A DNA stretch of 64,000 nucleotides from Pseudomonas sp. MWU16-30317 (GCF_020515695.1 NZ_JAIWJA010000006.1:124001-188000); one strand, 5' to 3'; positions 1 to 10,791 are shown, numbered from the stretch's first letter. Made by a program: numbers and translations. Notes: generated from the sequence alone by a model not told the origin.

Positions 1-1
1 G

Positions 2-364
2 CTGCTGGCCAACCTGCGCGAGCAGGGTTTCCCGGTGCTGGACCTGACCGACAACGAATTGGCCAAGCTGCATATTCGCCATATGGTGGGTGGGCATGCC
101 GAGAAGGTCAGCGACGAGCGGGTCATGCGTTTCGAATTCCCGGAACGGCCGGGGGCGCTGTTCAATTTCCTCAGCAAGCTGGGCGGGCGCTGGAATATCT
201 CGATGTTCCACTACCGCAACCACGGCGCGGCGGATGGTCGGGTGGTAGCGGGGCTGCAGGTACCGGAGGATGAGCGTCATCTGGTGGCCGCAGCCCTGGA
301 TGCCATCGGCTATCCCTATTGGGATGAGACGGATAATCCGGCGTACCAGTTGTTTTTGGGCTGA
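2..364 (+). CDS. ilvA: Biosynthetic threonine deaminase (threonine ammonia-lyase), C-terminal part
   Basis: Only the last ~120 codons are present; the reading frame is open to the left edge. Threonine deaminase is the PLP enzyme that turns threonine into 2-oxobutanoate, the first committed step of isoleucine synthesis. The visible part is the end of the C-terminal ACT-like regulatory region: RFEFPERPGALFNFL followed by WNISMFHYRNHG is the typical second regulatory subdomain that senses isoleucine and valine. The gene ends in FLG and TGA. The catalytic PLP domain lies outside the window, so completeness cannot be judged. The distance to rppH and ptsP downstream matches the Pseudomonas chromosome. 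Confidence 0.93.
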   Translation: MLANLREQGFPVLDLTDNELAKLHIRHMVGGHAEKVSDERVMRFEFPERPGALFNFLSKLGGRWNISMFHYRNHGAADGRVVAGLQVPEDERHLVAAALDAIGYPYWDETDNPAYQLFLG

Positions 365-381
365 ACCTGACGACCCCTCCG

Positions 382-436
382 CCCGCTCCCACAGGATTGC
401 GCGTACACCTGTGGGAGCGGGCTCTGCCCGTGAAGG
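382..436. repeat. REP palindrome between ilvA and the next gene
   Basis: A perfect 14-bp inverted repeat (CCCGCTCCCACAGG at 382-395 and its complement at 408-421) is followed by GCTCTGCCCG. This is the common Pseudomonas REP type with a GTGGGAGC core. Lying just after the ilvA stop, it could also act as a stem-loop at the transcript end. Confidence 0.8.
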
Positions 437-484
437 GGCCTTCGGCATCACGCCATATTTCAGCGCCATAAGGAGCCGAACGCT

Positions 485-937
485 ATGCAAAGCTACAGCG
501 CATTCAAGCTTGGATTTTTTGTTGCGATGGTGCTTTTCGTGGTCAGTGCTGGGGTCATTGCCTGGCGGGCCATGCGCGCCGGCGACGACAGTGCCGCACT
601 GGGCCGCAGCCTGCAGCGGCCATGGGTGTTCGCCTGGGGGTTGATGGCCCTGAGCCTCGCCAGCTTGCCGTTCAGTGGCTGGTGGCTGGCCCACCTAGGC
701 GCCTGGCCGCTCGGGCAGTTGTGGATGCTGGGTGCGGAGCTGCTGTACGTGCTGGTGTGGCTGTTCTGGCTGCTGGCGGTACGCCGCGTCAATCGTCTGC
801 GCCGCGCGCAGGTTTACTCCCGCGCTGCGGACAAGAAAGACGTGGGGGTGCAGCGTAAGCGGGCCTATATCTACGGTGGCGCCTCGGCGTTGTGTTTTGC
901 GGTGATTGTGGTGTTGGTGGCCGTCAAGCCGGTGTAA
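485..937 (+). CDS. Small membrane protein of unknown function
   Basis: A 150-residue protein with about four hydrophobic segments (roughly residues 8-28, 48-66, 72-98 and 127-147), so it is probably an inner-membrane protein. A basic stretch after the third segment (RRVNRLRRAQ) suggests a cytoplasmic loop. I recognise no family. The start is supported by AAGGAG at 470-475, nine bases before the ATG. It stands alone between two REP elements and points the same way as ilvA. Confidence 0.75.
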   Translation: MQSYSAFKLGFFVAMVLFVVSAGVIAWRAMRAGDDSAALGRSLQRPWVFAWGLMALSLASLPFSGWWLAHLGAWPLGQLWMLGAELLYVLVWLFWLLAVRRVNRLRRAQVYSRAADKKDVGVQRKRAYIYGGASALCFAVIVVLVAVKPV

Positions 938-962
938 GACCGGCTATTCGTTGGTGGCCTTG

Positions 963-1044
963 CGGGCCTCTTCACGAGCAAGCTCGGCTCCCAATGTGAT
1001 GAGTCGTGCATTTTGTGGGAGCAAGGCTTGCCCGCGAAGGGGCC
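963..1044. repeat. REP element pair
   Basis: Two inverted copies of the Pseudomonas REP unit: GCGGGCCTCTTCACGAGCAA on the left and GGGAGCAAGGCTTGCCCGCG on the right, separated by a short spacer. It lies between the small membrane protein and the convergent HAD phosphatase gene. Confidence 0.8.
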
Positions 1045-1062
1045 ATCAGCCACGCCGCATAA

Positions 1063-1722
1063 TCACTCGCCGCGCAGCGAAATCTCTTTCCAGCCACGGC
1101 GCTTGGCTTCTTCGTGCAGTTTCGGGTCCGGGTCGACCACGATCGGGTGGGCGACTTCTTCAAGCAGCGGCAGATCGTTCATCGAATCGCTGTAGAAGTA
1201 GCTGTCGTCGAGATTCAGCCCCTGCTCCTGCAACCAGCGGTTCAGGCGCGTCACCTTGCCTTCGCGGAAGCACGGGACGTCGAAACTGCGGCCAGTGTAG
1301 CGGCCGTCCTTCATCTCGCACTCGGTGGCCAGCAGGGTGTCGACGCCCAGTCGCTCGGCAATCGGCCCAGTGACGAAGCGGTTGGTGGCGGTGATGATCA
1401 CAAGCTTGTCGCCGGCCGCGCGGTGCTGTTCGAGCAGTGCGATGGCCTTGGGCAGAATGATCGGCTCGATGCAGTCGCGCATGAAATCACGGTGCCATTC
1501 GTCCAGCTGCGCCAGATCGGTAGCGGCGAGAATTTCCAGGCTGAATTCCAGGTAAGCGCCCTGATCGAGCTGGCCGGCCAGGTAATCCTCATAGAATGCA
1601 TCGTTGCGGGCTTTGTATTCGACCTTGTCGAGAATCCCGCGCTCGCACAGGTAATCGCCCCAGGCATGGTCGCTGTCGCCGCCGAGCAGGGTGTTGTCGA
1701 GATCGAATAATGCCAAACGCAT
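1063..1722 (-). CDS. HAD-family phosphatase, phosphoserine-phosphatase-like (subclass IB)
   Basis: Cytoplasmic HAD hydrolase of 219 residues. Motif I is FDLDNTLLGG with the nucleophile at Asp7 and the acid/base at Asp9; motif II is the Thr in IITATNR; motif III is the Lys in REGKVTRL; motif IV is YSDSMNDLPLL. The helical cap between motifs I and II is that of the SerB/HAD-IB group. Substrate unknown; phosphoserine or another small phosphomonoester is possible. I chose the ATG at 1722 because AGGTGAG lies just upstream; a GTG four codons earlier overlaps that site. It is divergent from rppH, with which it is syntenic in Pseudomonas. Confidence 0.88.
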   Translation of the reverse strand: MRLALFDLDNTLLGGDSDHAWGDYLCERGILDKVEYKARNDAFYEDYLAGQLDQGAYLEFSLEILAATDLAQLDEWHRDFMRDCIEPIILPKAIALLEQHRAAGDKLVIITATNRFVTGPIAERLGVDTLLATECEMKDGRYTGRSFDVPCFREGKVTRLNRWLQEQGLNLDDSYFYSDSMNDLPLLEEVAHPIVVDPDPKLHEEAKRRGWKEISLRGE

Positions 1723-1863
1723 GGAATTTCTCACCTACCTATTGATAAACGCCTCACAGAATACGGACTTTTGACAACTGTGCACATAAGGTATGCGGGC
1801 GCGTTGCCGCCTTGACAGGCTTTGTGGAACAATGCGGAAACATGCGTTTACGAGGTTGTTGCC

Positions 1864-2343
1864 GTGATCGACCCCGATGGTTTCCGTCCCAACGTCGGCA
1901 TCATTCTGACCAATGACGCCGGACAGGTGCTGTGGGCTCGTCGTATCAACCAGGATGCCTGGCAGTTTCCGCAGGGCGGTATCAACCCCCAGGAGACGCC
2001 GGAAGAGGCCTTGTACCGCGAGTTGAATGAAGAAGTAGGGCTCGAGCGGCAGGATGTTGAAATTCTTGCCTGCACGCGCGGCTGGTTGCGTTATCGTTTG
2101 CCGCAACGCCTGGTCCGTACACACAGCCAACCGCTGTGCATCGGCCAGAAGCAAAAATGGTTTCTGTTGCGCCTGATTTCCAACGAGCAGCGCGTAAGAA
2201 TGGATTTGACGCCCAAGCCCGAGTTCGATGGCTGGCGCTGGGTCAGTTATTGGTACCCGCTGGGCCAGGTGGTGACATTCAAGCGCGAAGTTTATCGTCG
2301 CGCGCTCAAAGAGCTTGCCCCGCGCCTTTTATCGCGCGACTGA
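1864..2343 (+). CDS. rppH: RNA pyrophosphohydrolase (Nudix)
   Basis: RppH removes pyrophosphate from the 5' end of triphosphorylated RNA and so triggers RNase E-dependent decay. The 159-residue protein begins MIDPDGFRPNVGIIL, the family's usual N-terminus, from a GTG at 1864 preceded by GAGG at 1852-1855 (8-base spacing); an upstream in-frame ATG at 1822 only adds unrelated residues. The Nudix box runs from GGINPQETPEEALYREL to NEEVGL and has the full GX5EX7REUXEEXGU pattern. Two TTGACA hexamers (1771 and 1812) lie in the divergent intergenic region, but I could not pair either with a good -10 box. ptsP follows after 22 bases, so the two are probably co-transcribed. Confidence 0.95.
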   Translation: MIDPDGFRPNVGIILTNDAGQVLWARRINQDAWQFPQGGINPQETPEEALYRELNEEVGLERQDVEILACTRGWLRYRLPQRLVRTHSQPLCIGQKQKWFLLRLISNEQRVRMDLTPKPEFDGWRWVSYWYPLGQVVTFKREVYRRALKELAPRLLSRD

Positions 2344-2365
2344 CGACGGAGTTCGACCCCGAGCC

Positions 2366-4645
2366 ATGCTCAATACGCTGCGCAAGATCGTCCAGGAAGT
2401 CAACTCCGCCAAGGATCTCAAGACGGCGTTGGGGATCATTGTGCTGCGCGTCCGGGAAGCCATGGGCAGCCAGGTGTGCTCGGTCTATCTGCTCGACCCT
2501 GAGACCAACCGTTTCGTGCTGATGGCCACCGAAGGCCTCAACAAACGTTCCATCGGCAAAGTCAGCATGGCCCCTAATGAAGGTCTGGTGGGCCTGGTGG
2601 GCACCCGCGAAGAACCCCTGAACCTCGAGAACGCCGCCGATCACCCGCGTTATCGCTACTTCGCCGAGACCGGTGAAGAGCGCTTCGCGTCGTTCCTGGG
2701 CGCACCGATCATCCACCACCGTCGGGTGGTCGGCGTGGTGGTGATCCAGCAGAAGGAACGCCGCCAGTTCGACGAGGGTGAAGAAGCCTTCCTGGTCACC
2801 ATGAGCGCACAGCTCGCCGGCGTCATCGCCCATGCCGAGGCAACGGGCTCGATTCGCGGCCTGGGCCGTCAAGGCAAGGGCATCCAGGAAGCACGTTTCG
2901 TCGGCGTACCGGGTTCGCCGGGTGCTGCGGTCGGTACCGCCGTGGTCATGTTGCCGCCGGCGGATCTCGATGTGGTGCCGGACAAGGTAGTCACCGACAT
3001 CAAGGCCGAGCTGGGCTTGTTCCAGAATGCGTTGGAGGGCGTACGCGGTGACATGCGCACCCTTTCGGCGAAATTGGCCACACAATTGCGCCCGGAAGAG
3101 CGGGCGTTGTTCGATGTCTACCTGATGATGCTCGACGATGCTTCACTGGGCAGTGAAGTCACCAATATCATCAAGACCGGGCAATGGGCGCAGGGCGCGT
3201 TACGCAATGTCGTGGCCGAGCACGTCGCTCGCTTCGAGTTGATGGACGACGCCTATCTGCGCGAGCGCGCTTCCGACGTCAAGGACCTGGGCCGGCGCCT
3301 GCTGGCCTATCTGCAGGAAGCCCGCTCGCAGACCATGGTGTATCCGGACAACACCATCCTGATCAGCGAAGAGCTGTCGCCGGCCATGCTTGGCGAGGTG
3401 CCCGAGGGCAAGCTGGTGGGCCTGGTCTCGGTGCTCGGCTCCGGCAACTCCCACGTGGCGATCCTGGCGCGTGCCATGGGCATCCCCACGGTGATGGGCG
3501 TGGTCGATCTGCCGTACTCCAAGGTCGACGGCATCCGCATGATCCTCGACGGCTATCACGGCGAGGTGTTCACCAACCCCAGCGAGATCCTGATCAAGCA
3601 GTACAGTGCGGTCATGGAGGAAGAGCGCGAGCTCTCCAAAGGCCTCGATGCGCTGCGCGAGCTGCCGTGCGTGACGCTCGACGGGCATCGCATGCCGTTG
3701 CTGGTCAACACCGGCCTGCTGGCCGATGTGGCGCGGGCGCAGGAACGTGGCGCCGAAGGCGTAGGCCTGTATCGCACTGAAGTCCCGTTCATGATCAACC
3801 AGCGGTTCCCCAGCGAAAAGGAACAGTTAGCCATTTACCGCGAGCAACTGGCGGCTTTCCATCCGCTGCCGGTGACCATGCGCAGCCTCGACATCGGTGG
3901 TGACAAATCGCTGTCGTACTTCCCGATCAAGGAAGACAACCCGTTTCTGGGCTGGCGTGGCATCCGCGTGACCCTCGACCACCCGGAGATCTTCCTGGTG
4001 CAGTGCCGGGCCATGCTCAAGGCCAGCGAGGGCTTGAACAACCTGCGCATCCTGCTGCCGATGATCTCGGGCACGCACGAACTCGAAGAGGCGCTGCATC
4101 TGATCCACCGCGCCTGGGGCGAGGTGCGCGACGAAGGCACCGACGTGCCGATGCCGCCCGTGGGCGTGATGGTGGAGATTCCGGCGGCGGTCTATCAGGC
4201 GCGCGAGCTGGCGCGTCAGGTGGACTTCCTGTCCGTGGGTTCGAACGACCTGACCCAGTACCTGCTGGCGGTCGACCGCAACAACCCGCGGGTGGCCGAC
4301 CTGTATGATTACCTGCACCCGGCGGTGCTGATGGCCTTGCAGCATGTGGTCAACGAAGCTCATGCCGAGGGCAAGCCGGTGAGCATTTGTGGCGAGATGG
4401 CCGGTGATCCGGCGGCGGCGGTGCTGTTGATGGCGATGGGGTACGACAGTCTGTCGATGAACGCCACCAACTTGCCGAAAGTGAAGTGGATGTTGCGTCA
4501 GGTCAGCATGAGCAAGTCCAAGGAATTGCTTGCGCAGTTGATGAAAATCGACAACCCGCAAGTTATCCACAGCTCATTGCAGCTGGCGCTGAAGAATCAG
4601 GGCTTGTCGCGGATGATCAACCCGGCCGCGCCGAAGACGCTTTGA
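2366..4645 (+). CDS. ptsP: Phosphoenolpyruvate-protein phosphotransferase of the nitrogen PTS (EI-Ntr)
   Basis: First enzyme of the nitrogen-related phosphotransferase system. It autophosphorylates with PEP and passes the phosphate to NPr and EIIA-Ntr, linking carbon/nitrogen state to regulation. Domain order in 759 residues: GAF sensor domain (about 1-160), EI N-terminal HPr-binding domain, swivelling phosphohistidine domain with His363 in GSGNSHVAILARAMG, and the PEP-binding TIM barrel with MVEIPAA, SVGSNDLTQYLLAVDRN and the active-site Cys675 in SICGEMAG. All catalytic elements are intact. The start at 2366 (MLNTLRKIVQEV) gives the normal length; the longer frame to 2315 overlaps the end of rppH. 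It follows rppH, as usual in gamma-proteobacteria. Confidence 0.96.
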   Translation: MLNTLRKIVQEVNSAKDLKTALGIIVLRVREAMGSQVCSVYLLDPETNRFVLMATEGLNKRSIGKVSMAPNEGLVGLVGTREEPLNLENAADHPRYRYFAETGEERFASFLGAPIIHHRRVVGVVVIQQKERRQFDEGEEAFLVTMSAQLAGVIAHAEATGSIRGLGRQGKGIQEARFVGVPGSPGAAVGTAVVMLPPADLDVVPDKVVTDIKAELGLFQNALEGVRGDMRTLSAKLATQLRPEERALFDVYLMMLDDASLGSEVTNIIKTGQWAQGALRNVVAEHVARFELMDDAYLRERASDVKDLGRRLLAYLQEARSQTMVYPDNTILISEELSPAMLGEVPEGKLVGLVSVLGSGNSHVAILARAMGIPTVMGVVDLPYSKVDGIRMILDGYHGEVFTNPSEILIKQYSAVMEEERELSKGLDALRELPCVTLDGHRMPLLVNTGLLADVARAQERGAEGVGLYRTEVPFMINQRFPSEKEQLAIYREQLAAFHPLPVTMRSLDIGGDKSLSYFPIKEDNPFLGWRGIRVTLDHPEIFLVQCRAMLKASEGLNNLRILLPMISGTHELEEALHLIHRAWGEVRDEGTDVPMPPVGVMVEIPAAVYQARELARQVDFLSVGSNDLTQYLLAVDRNNPRVADLYDYLHPAVLMALQHVVNEAHAEGKPVSICGEMAGDPAAAVLLMAMGYDSLSMNATNLPKVKWMLRQVSMSKSKELLAQLMKIDNPQVIHSSLQLALKNQGLSRMINPAAPKTL

Positions 4646-4670
4646 ATGTCAGCGTTTTGCTGATGCTACT

Positions 4671-4741
4671 GGCCTCTTCGCGAGCAAGCTTTGCTCCCAC
4701 AGTGGTGAGTCGTACTGTGGGAGCAAGGCTTGCCCGCGAGA
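4671..4741. repeat. REP element pair after ptsP
   Basis: Inverted repeat built from CTCTTCGCGAGCAAGC...TTGCTCCCACAGT and ACTGTGGGAGCAAGGCTTGC. It fills the gap between the convergent genes ptsP and the NRDE gene and may serve as a terminator for both. Confidence 0.8.
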
Positions 4742-4757
4742 GTCCTTGGAGGACGCC

Positions 4758-5519
4758 TCAATCCTCCAGGGCCACCTCGCCCAGATGCCCGCCATAGGGC
4801 CCATAACTGCGCTCGACAATCCGCCGTCCGCCATCCGCCCGCAGTTTCACCAGCGTACTGGCCCGCGTGCCATAGCTCGGGCTGGCAATAAACACGCTCG
4901 ACAGCAGCCTTTCCGTCGCCAGCCCCACGCCGGTGTCTGGCAAATCGGCATCGGTGGCCGGTTCCGGATCGTTGAGCACGCCAAGTAATTTGTCCTCCAT
5001 GGCATCATCCAATTCAACGGCCAAGGCCTCACGAGCCTTGATCAGCTTGGGCCAAGGCGAATTCAGCGCGGCATTCGACAACCCATACACCCCAGCCGCA
5101 AGCGCAACCGGCTCGCCTTCGCGCGCATTGAAATACATCAGGCGCGGCAACTGCCCGGGCGTTACCGTGCCCAATAGCAGATTGAACCCGGCGTACTCCG
5201 CCGAACGACCACGAACCTCGCGCAAATAGTCATCCAGATCGATTCCGCTGGTCAGAAACCGCGCAACCAGGTCACCCCGCGAACGGTGCCCCGTCGGTTG
5301 ATCAGGATCACGGATATTGGTCAGCGCCGCAAAACGTCCGCCGGGTCCGAGGCCCAGCCAGGTACCACCCGCCTCCAGATCGCGCCCGGCAAGCACGTGC
5401 GGCGCATCCTCCCAGGCGGCCAGCGGCAGGGTCGGGCGGGCATAGAATTCATCCCGGTTGGCCGCCAGCAGCAGCGGCACGTCGTGCTCGGGGCGCCAGG
5501 CGAAAACGATCAGGCACAT
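4758..5519 (-). CDS. NRDE (TANGO2-like) family protein
   Basis: A 253-residue protein with the family-defining AANRDEFY motif near residue 20 and Cys at position 2 (MCLIVFAW), which would be an N-terminal nucleophile if Met is removed, as proposed for Ntn-type hydrolases. GGTWLGLG, RSRGDLV and YGLSNA are further conserved blocks. The biochemical role of bacterial members is not settled; the eukaryotic relative TANGO2 has been linked to haem and lipid handling. There is no signal peptide or membrane segment. Transcribed leftward towards ptsP. Confidence 0.88.
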   Translation of the reverse strand: MCLIVFAWRPEHDVPLLLAANRDEFYARPTLPLAAWEDAPHVLAGRDLEAGGTWLGLGPGGRFAALTNIRDPDQPTGHRSRGDLVARFLTSGIDLDDYLREVRGRSAEYAGFNLLLGTVTPGQLPRLMYFNAREGEPVALAAGVYGLSNAALNSPWPKLIKAREALAVELDDAMEDKLLGVLNDPEPATDADLPDTGVGLATERLLSSVFIASPSYGTRASTLVKLRADGGRRIVERSYGPYGGHLGEVALED

Positions 5520-5820
5520 GGGCGGGTTTCCTTGTCTTTGTCGCTACTGTACCCACGCCGCCCAGCACTATCCATCCTCATTGGCTGGAGCCGCAGGGGC
5601 TGTTTCCGCTACCATGCCGGTCCTGATTCGACAGCGCATGGCCGCAGGCCTGGTTAGTCGGCGCGTTCAGGCCTCTGTCACGGGCCTCGGCGTCCGTGTC
5701 ACAAAATTTCATCATTTCCGGGTGGTCAGTGCCTCGACCCTCCGGGCATAGTTCCCGTTTTATCAAGGCGCAGCCCCAGTTGGCGCGGCCTTGAACCCAC
5801 AGCTTTATCGAGGAGTCGCA
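5520..5820. other. Divergent intergenic region between the NRDE gene and lgt
   Basis: About 300 bases with no convincing gene. It must hold the promoters of both divergent genes, but I see no clear -35/-10 pair. The only firm element is AGGAG at 5811-5815, the lgt ribosome-binding site. In PAO1 I recall a membrane-protein gene upstream of lgt; nothing like it is present here. Confidence 0.5.
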
Positions 5821-6633
5821 ATGCTGGCTTATCCGCAGATCGATCCCGTCGCCCTGGCGATCGGTCCCCTGAAAATCCACTGGTACGGTCTGATGTACCT
5901 GATCGGCATCGGCGGCGCATGGCTGCTGGCGCTGAGCCGCATGCAGCGCTTCGACCCGACCTGGACCAAAGAAAAACTCTCGGACATGATCTTCTGGGTG
6001 GCCATGGGCGTGATAGTCGGCGGCAGGCTGGGCTACGTCTTGTTCTACGATCTGGACGTCTACCTGGCCAATCCATTGCTGATTTTCGAAGTCTGGAAAG
6101 GCGGCATGGCGTTCCACGGCGGCTTGCTGGGCGTAATGATCGCGACCTGGTGGTTCGGCAAGCGCAATGGCAAGTCGTTCTTCCAACTGATGGACTTTAT
6201 TGCGCCGATGGTGCCGATCGGCCTGGGCGCCGGACGTATCGGCAACTTCATCAATGCCGAGCTGTGGGGCAAGCCGACCGATCTGCCGTGGGCCATGGTG
6301 TTCCCGCCGTTCAGCGATCCGGCGCAATTGCCGCGCCACCCGTCCCAGCTGTATCAGTTCGCACTGGAAGGCGTGGCGTTGTTCGCTATCCTTTGGCTTT
6401 ATTCGCGCAAGCCGCGCCCGACCATGGCCGTGTCCGGCATGTTCGCGCTGTTCTATGGCATCTTCCGCTTTTTGGTGGAATTCGTGCGGGTGCCGGACGC
6501 GCAGCTGGGCTATCTGGCCTGGGGCTGGGTCACCATGGGGCAGGTCTTGTGTGTACCGATGATCATCGGTGGCCTGGCGCTGATCTGGCTGGCCTATCAC
6601 CGCAAGCCGGCAGAGCAGAGCGCCGCACTTTAA
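5821..6633 (+). CDS. lgt: Prolipoprotein diacylglyceryl transferase
   Basis: Inner-membrane enzyme that moves diacylglycerol from phosphatidylglycerol to the lipobox cysteine of prelipoproteins, the first step of lipoprotein maturation. The 270-residue protein has seven hydrophobic segments and the Lgt signature GRIGNFINAELWG, plus HWYGLMYLIG near the N-terminus and FHGGLLG for the catalytic region. The start at 5821 (MLAYPQIDPVALAIG) has AGGAG five bases upstream and gives the usual length; the open frame extends ten codons further without support. thyA follows 48 bases later, a conserved pairing. Confidence 0.97.
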   Translation: MLAYPQIDPVALAIGPLKIHWYGLMYLIGIGGAWLLALSRMQRFDPTWTKEKLSDMIFWVAMGVIVGGRLGYVLFYDLDVYLANPLLIFEVWKGGMAFHGGLLGVMIATWWFGKRNGKSFFQLMDFIAPMVPIGLGAGRIGNFINAELWGKPTDLPWAMVFPPFSDPAQLPRHPSQLYQFALEGVALFAILWLYSRKPRPTMAVSGMFALFYGIFRFLVEFVRVPDAQLGYLAWGWVTMGQVLCVPMIIGGLALIWLAYHRKPAEQSAAL

Positions 6634-6681
6634 TACTCGTCAGGCAGGGTTCGGCCCTGCCGGCATCGATGCAGGTAAGTC

Positions 6682-7653
6682 ATGAAGCAATATCTCGATC
6701 TGGTCGCCGACGTCATCAAGCGTGGCTCCCTTCAGTCCAACCGTACCGGGGTGAAGACCATCAGCCTGCCGGGCGCCATGCTGCGTTTCGACCTGCAGGA
6801 AGGCTTTCCGGCAATCACCACGCGCAAGCTGGCGTTCAAGTCGGCCATCGGCGAGATGGTCGGCTTTTTGCGCGGGGTCAACAACGCCGCCGAGTTCCGC
6901 GCCTTGGGTTGCAAGGTCTGGGACCAGAATGCCAACGAGAACCAGCAGTGGCTCGACAACCCGTTCCGCAAGGGCGCCGACGACCTGGGTGAAATCTACG
7001 GCGTGCAATGGCGCCAGTGGCCGGCCTACAAGCGTATTGCGCTGAGCAATCCGGCGGCCATCGAATTGGCGCTCGGCCAGGGCTACACGCAGTTGGCCCA
7101 GGCCGAGGAAGACGGTGAGGCCTACGTGGTGCTGTACAAGGCCATCGATCAGATTCGCCAGTGCGTCGATACCATCATCAAGGATCCGGGCAGCCGGCGT
7201 ATCCTGTTCCACGGCTGGAACTGCGCGCAGCTGGACGAGATGGCGTTGCCGCCGTGTCATCTGCTGTATCAGTTCCACCCCAATGCCGAGACGCGGGAAA
7301 TCTCCCTGACCCTGTACATCCGCTCCAACGACCTGGGCCTGGGCACGCCATTCAACCTCACCGAAGGCGCGGCGTTGCTGTCGCTGATCGGCCGCCTGAC
7401 CGGTTACACACCGCGCTGGTTCACCTATTTCATCGGCGATGCGCACGTCTATGAAAACCACCTGAGCATGCTCACCGAGCAACTCGACCGCGAACCCCTG
7501 CCAGCGCCCAGGTTGGTGATCTCCGATCGCGTCCCGGAATTCGCCAAGACCGGCCTGTACCAGCCGGAGTGGCTGGAGCTGATCGAGCCGAGCGATTTTT
7601 CGCTGGAAGGGTATGAGCACCACCCGCCGATGACGGCGCCGATGGCGGTTTAG
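6682..7653 (+). CDS. thyA: Thymidylate synthase
   Basis: Converts dUMP to dTMP using methylenetetrahydrofolate; the dihydrofolate it makes is recycled by the folA product at 19915. Motifs: RTGVKTISLPGAMLRFDL, GEIYGVQWRQW, the catalytic Cys near residue 192 in LPPCHLLYQF, RSNDLGLGTPFN and HVYENH. At 323 residues it is about 60 longer than the 264-residue E. coli enzyme; the extra sequence lies mainly between GEIYGVQWRQW and the IRQCVDTI block, a form I recall from other fluorescent pseudomonads. AGGTAA upstream of the ATG serves as ribosome-binding site. Confidence 0.97.
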   Translation: MKQYLDLVADVIKRGSLQSNRTGVKTISLPGAMLRFDLQEGFPAITTRKLAFKSAIGEMVGFLRGVNNAAEFRALGCKVWDQNANENQQWLDNPFRKGADDLGEIYGVQWRQWPAYKRIALSNPAAIELALGQGYTQLAQAEEDGEAYVVLYKAIDQIRQCVDTIIKDPGSRRILFHGWNCAQLDEMALPPCHLLYQFHPNAETREISLTLYIRSNDLGLGTPFNLTEGAALLSLIGRLTGYTPRWFTYFIGDAHVYENHLSMLTEQLDREPLPAPRLVISDRVPEFAKTGLYQPEWLELIEPSDFSLEGYEHHPPMTAPMAV

Positions 7654-7717
7654 TTCCTGGTAAGGATTTTTCCGGGCTACACAGAACCTCCACTGAGACT
7701 GACTTCACGGGCCGCTC

Positions 7718-8167
7718 TCAATGCCCGTGACTGCGTCCCACATGTGAATGCTCTGCCTCCGGCACGGTGACCGCGCCGGTCACTTCCAGGCGCTGGAGGA
7801 TGCCGCATGGGTCGTGATCAGCCTCGCTGCCGCAGCGCTGGCGTAGCTCCACAAGCTGCTGTTGCAGGGCCATGAGGCCTTCGATGCGGGCGCTGACGTG
7901 CTGGATGTGGTCGTCGATCAGGTGGTTGACGCTTTCGCAGCGGTCTTGAGGGCTGTCGCGCAAGTTGAGCAGGCTGCGGATTTCCTCGAGGGTCATGTCG
8001 AGGATGCGGCAGTTGCGGATGAACGTCAGGCGCTCGACGTGGGCCTGGGTGTATACCCGATAGTTGCCGTCGCTGCGGGCGGGCTCGGGCAACAGGCCTT
8101 CGCGTTCGTAATAGCGGATGGTTTCTACCGGGCAGTCGGTGGCCTTGGCCAGTTCGCCGATTTTCAT
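7718..8167 (-). CDS. cadR: MerR-family cadmium/metal-responsive regulator
   Basis: A 149-residue transcription factor with an N-terminal MerR winged helix (MKIGELAKATDCPVETIRYY), a long dimerisation helix, and cysteines at 77, 112 and 121 that match the cadmium-binding triad of CadR/PbrR/ZntR-type proteins. The C-terminus is rich in His (EHSHVGRSHGH), as in Pseudomonas putida CadR, where it is a second metal site. The start at 8167 (MKIGELAK) is the family start. It is divergent from cadA and is expected to twist the shared operator region so that RNA polymerase can use the long-spacer promoter when metal is bound. Confidence 0.94.
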   Translation of the reverse strand: MKIGELAKATDCPVETIRYYEREGLLPEPARSDGNYRVYTQAHVERLTFIRNCRILDMTLEEIRSLLNLRDSPQDRCESVNHLIDDHIQHVSARIEGLMALQQQLVELRQRCGSEADHDPCGILQRLEVTGAVTVPEAEHSHVGRSHGH

Positions 8168-8195
8168 CTCATGTCCCTCGATCTGCAAAAGTCTC

Positions 8196-8226
8196 TTGAC
8201 CCTATAGTCGCTACAGGGTGTTCACT
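8196..8226 (+). promoter_or_regulatory. cadA promoter with MerR-type operator
   Basis: ACCCTATAG (8199-8207) and CTACAGGGT (8211-8219) form an inverted repeat with a 3-base centre and one mismatch. It lies between a -35 box TTGACC (8196-8201) and a possible -10 TTCACT (8221-8226), giving a 19-bp spacer. An operator inside an over-long spacer is the hallmark of MerR-family promoters. It sits between divergent cadR and cadA and should control both. Confidence 0.85.
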
Positions 8227-8255
8227 TGGCAACAAGCATTTCAGAGACCGGACCC

Positions 8256-10649
<2,394 letters not shown>

Positions 10650-10655
10650 TTATAA

Positions 10656-10718
10656 TTTCGGGGGCCAGCCCCCTCGCTACAATTACCAACCCTGTAGTGA
10701 GGGGGCTTGCCCCCGAAA
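10656..10718. repeat. Long inverted repeat of the second REP type, after cadA
   Basis: TTTCGGGGGCCAGCCCCCTC at 10656 and its near-complement GAGGGGGCTTGCCCCCGAAA ending at 10718, with matching GCTAC/GTAGT ends, form a stem of about 25 bp. This is the GGGGGCTTGCCCCCGAA family of Pseudomonas repeats, distinct from the GTGGGAGC type. It starts seven bases after the cadA stop and may act as its terminator. Confidence 0.82.
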
Positions 10719-10728
10719 ATAACCGCGC

Positions 10729-10791
10729 TGTAGGAACGTTCCTACTGTTAGGCCGACCTTCTCAGACTTCCCCTACGCCCCTGTCAGACTT
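10729..10791. promoter_or_regulatory. 16-bp perfect palindrome and 22-bp-spaced direct repeats upstream of the peptide operon
   Basis: GTAGGAACGTTCCTAC (10730-10745) is a perfect palindrome. Within TGTAGG-N6-CCTACT it has the spacing of a Pseudomonas GacA upstream box (TGTAAG-N6-CTTACA), with one symmetric change. Seventeen bases on, TCAGACTT occurs at 10762-10769 and again at 10784-10791, exactly 22 bp (about two helical turns) apart. These could be regulator sites for the operon starting at 10963. The identity of any regulator is inference. Confidence 0.4.

Noticed and set aside
5578..6600. 340-codon open frame opposite lgt
   Set aside because: Antisense to lgt, composition typical of shadow frames, and it would run through the lgt promoter region.
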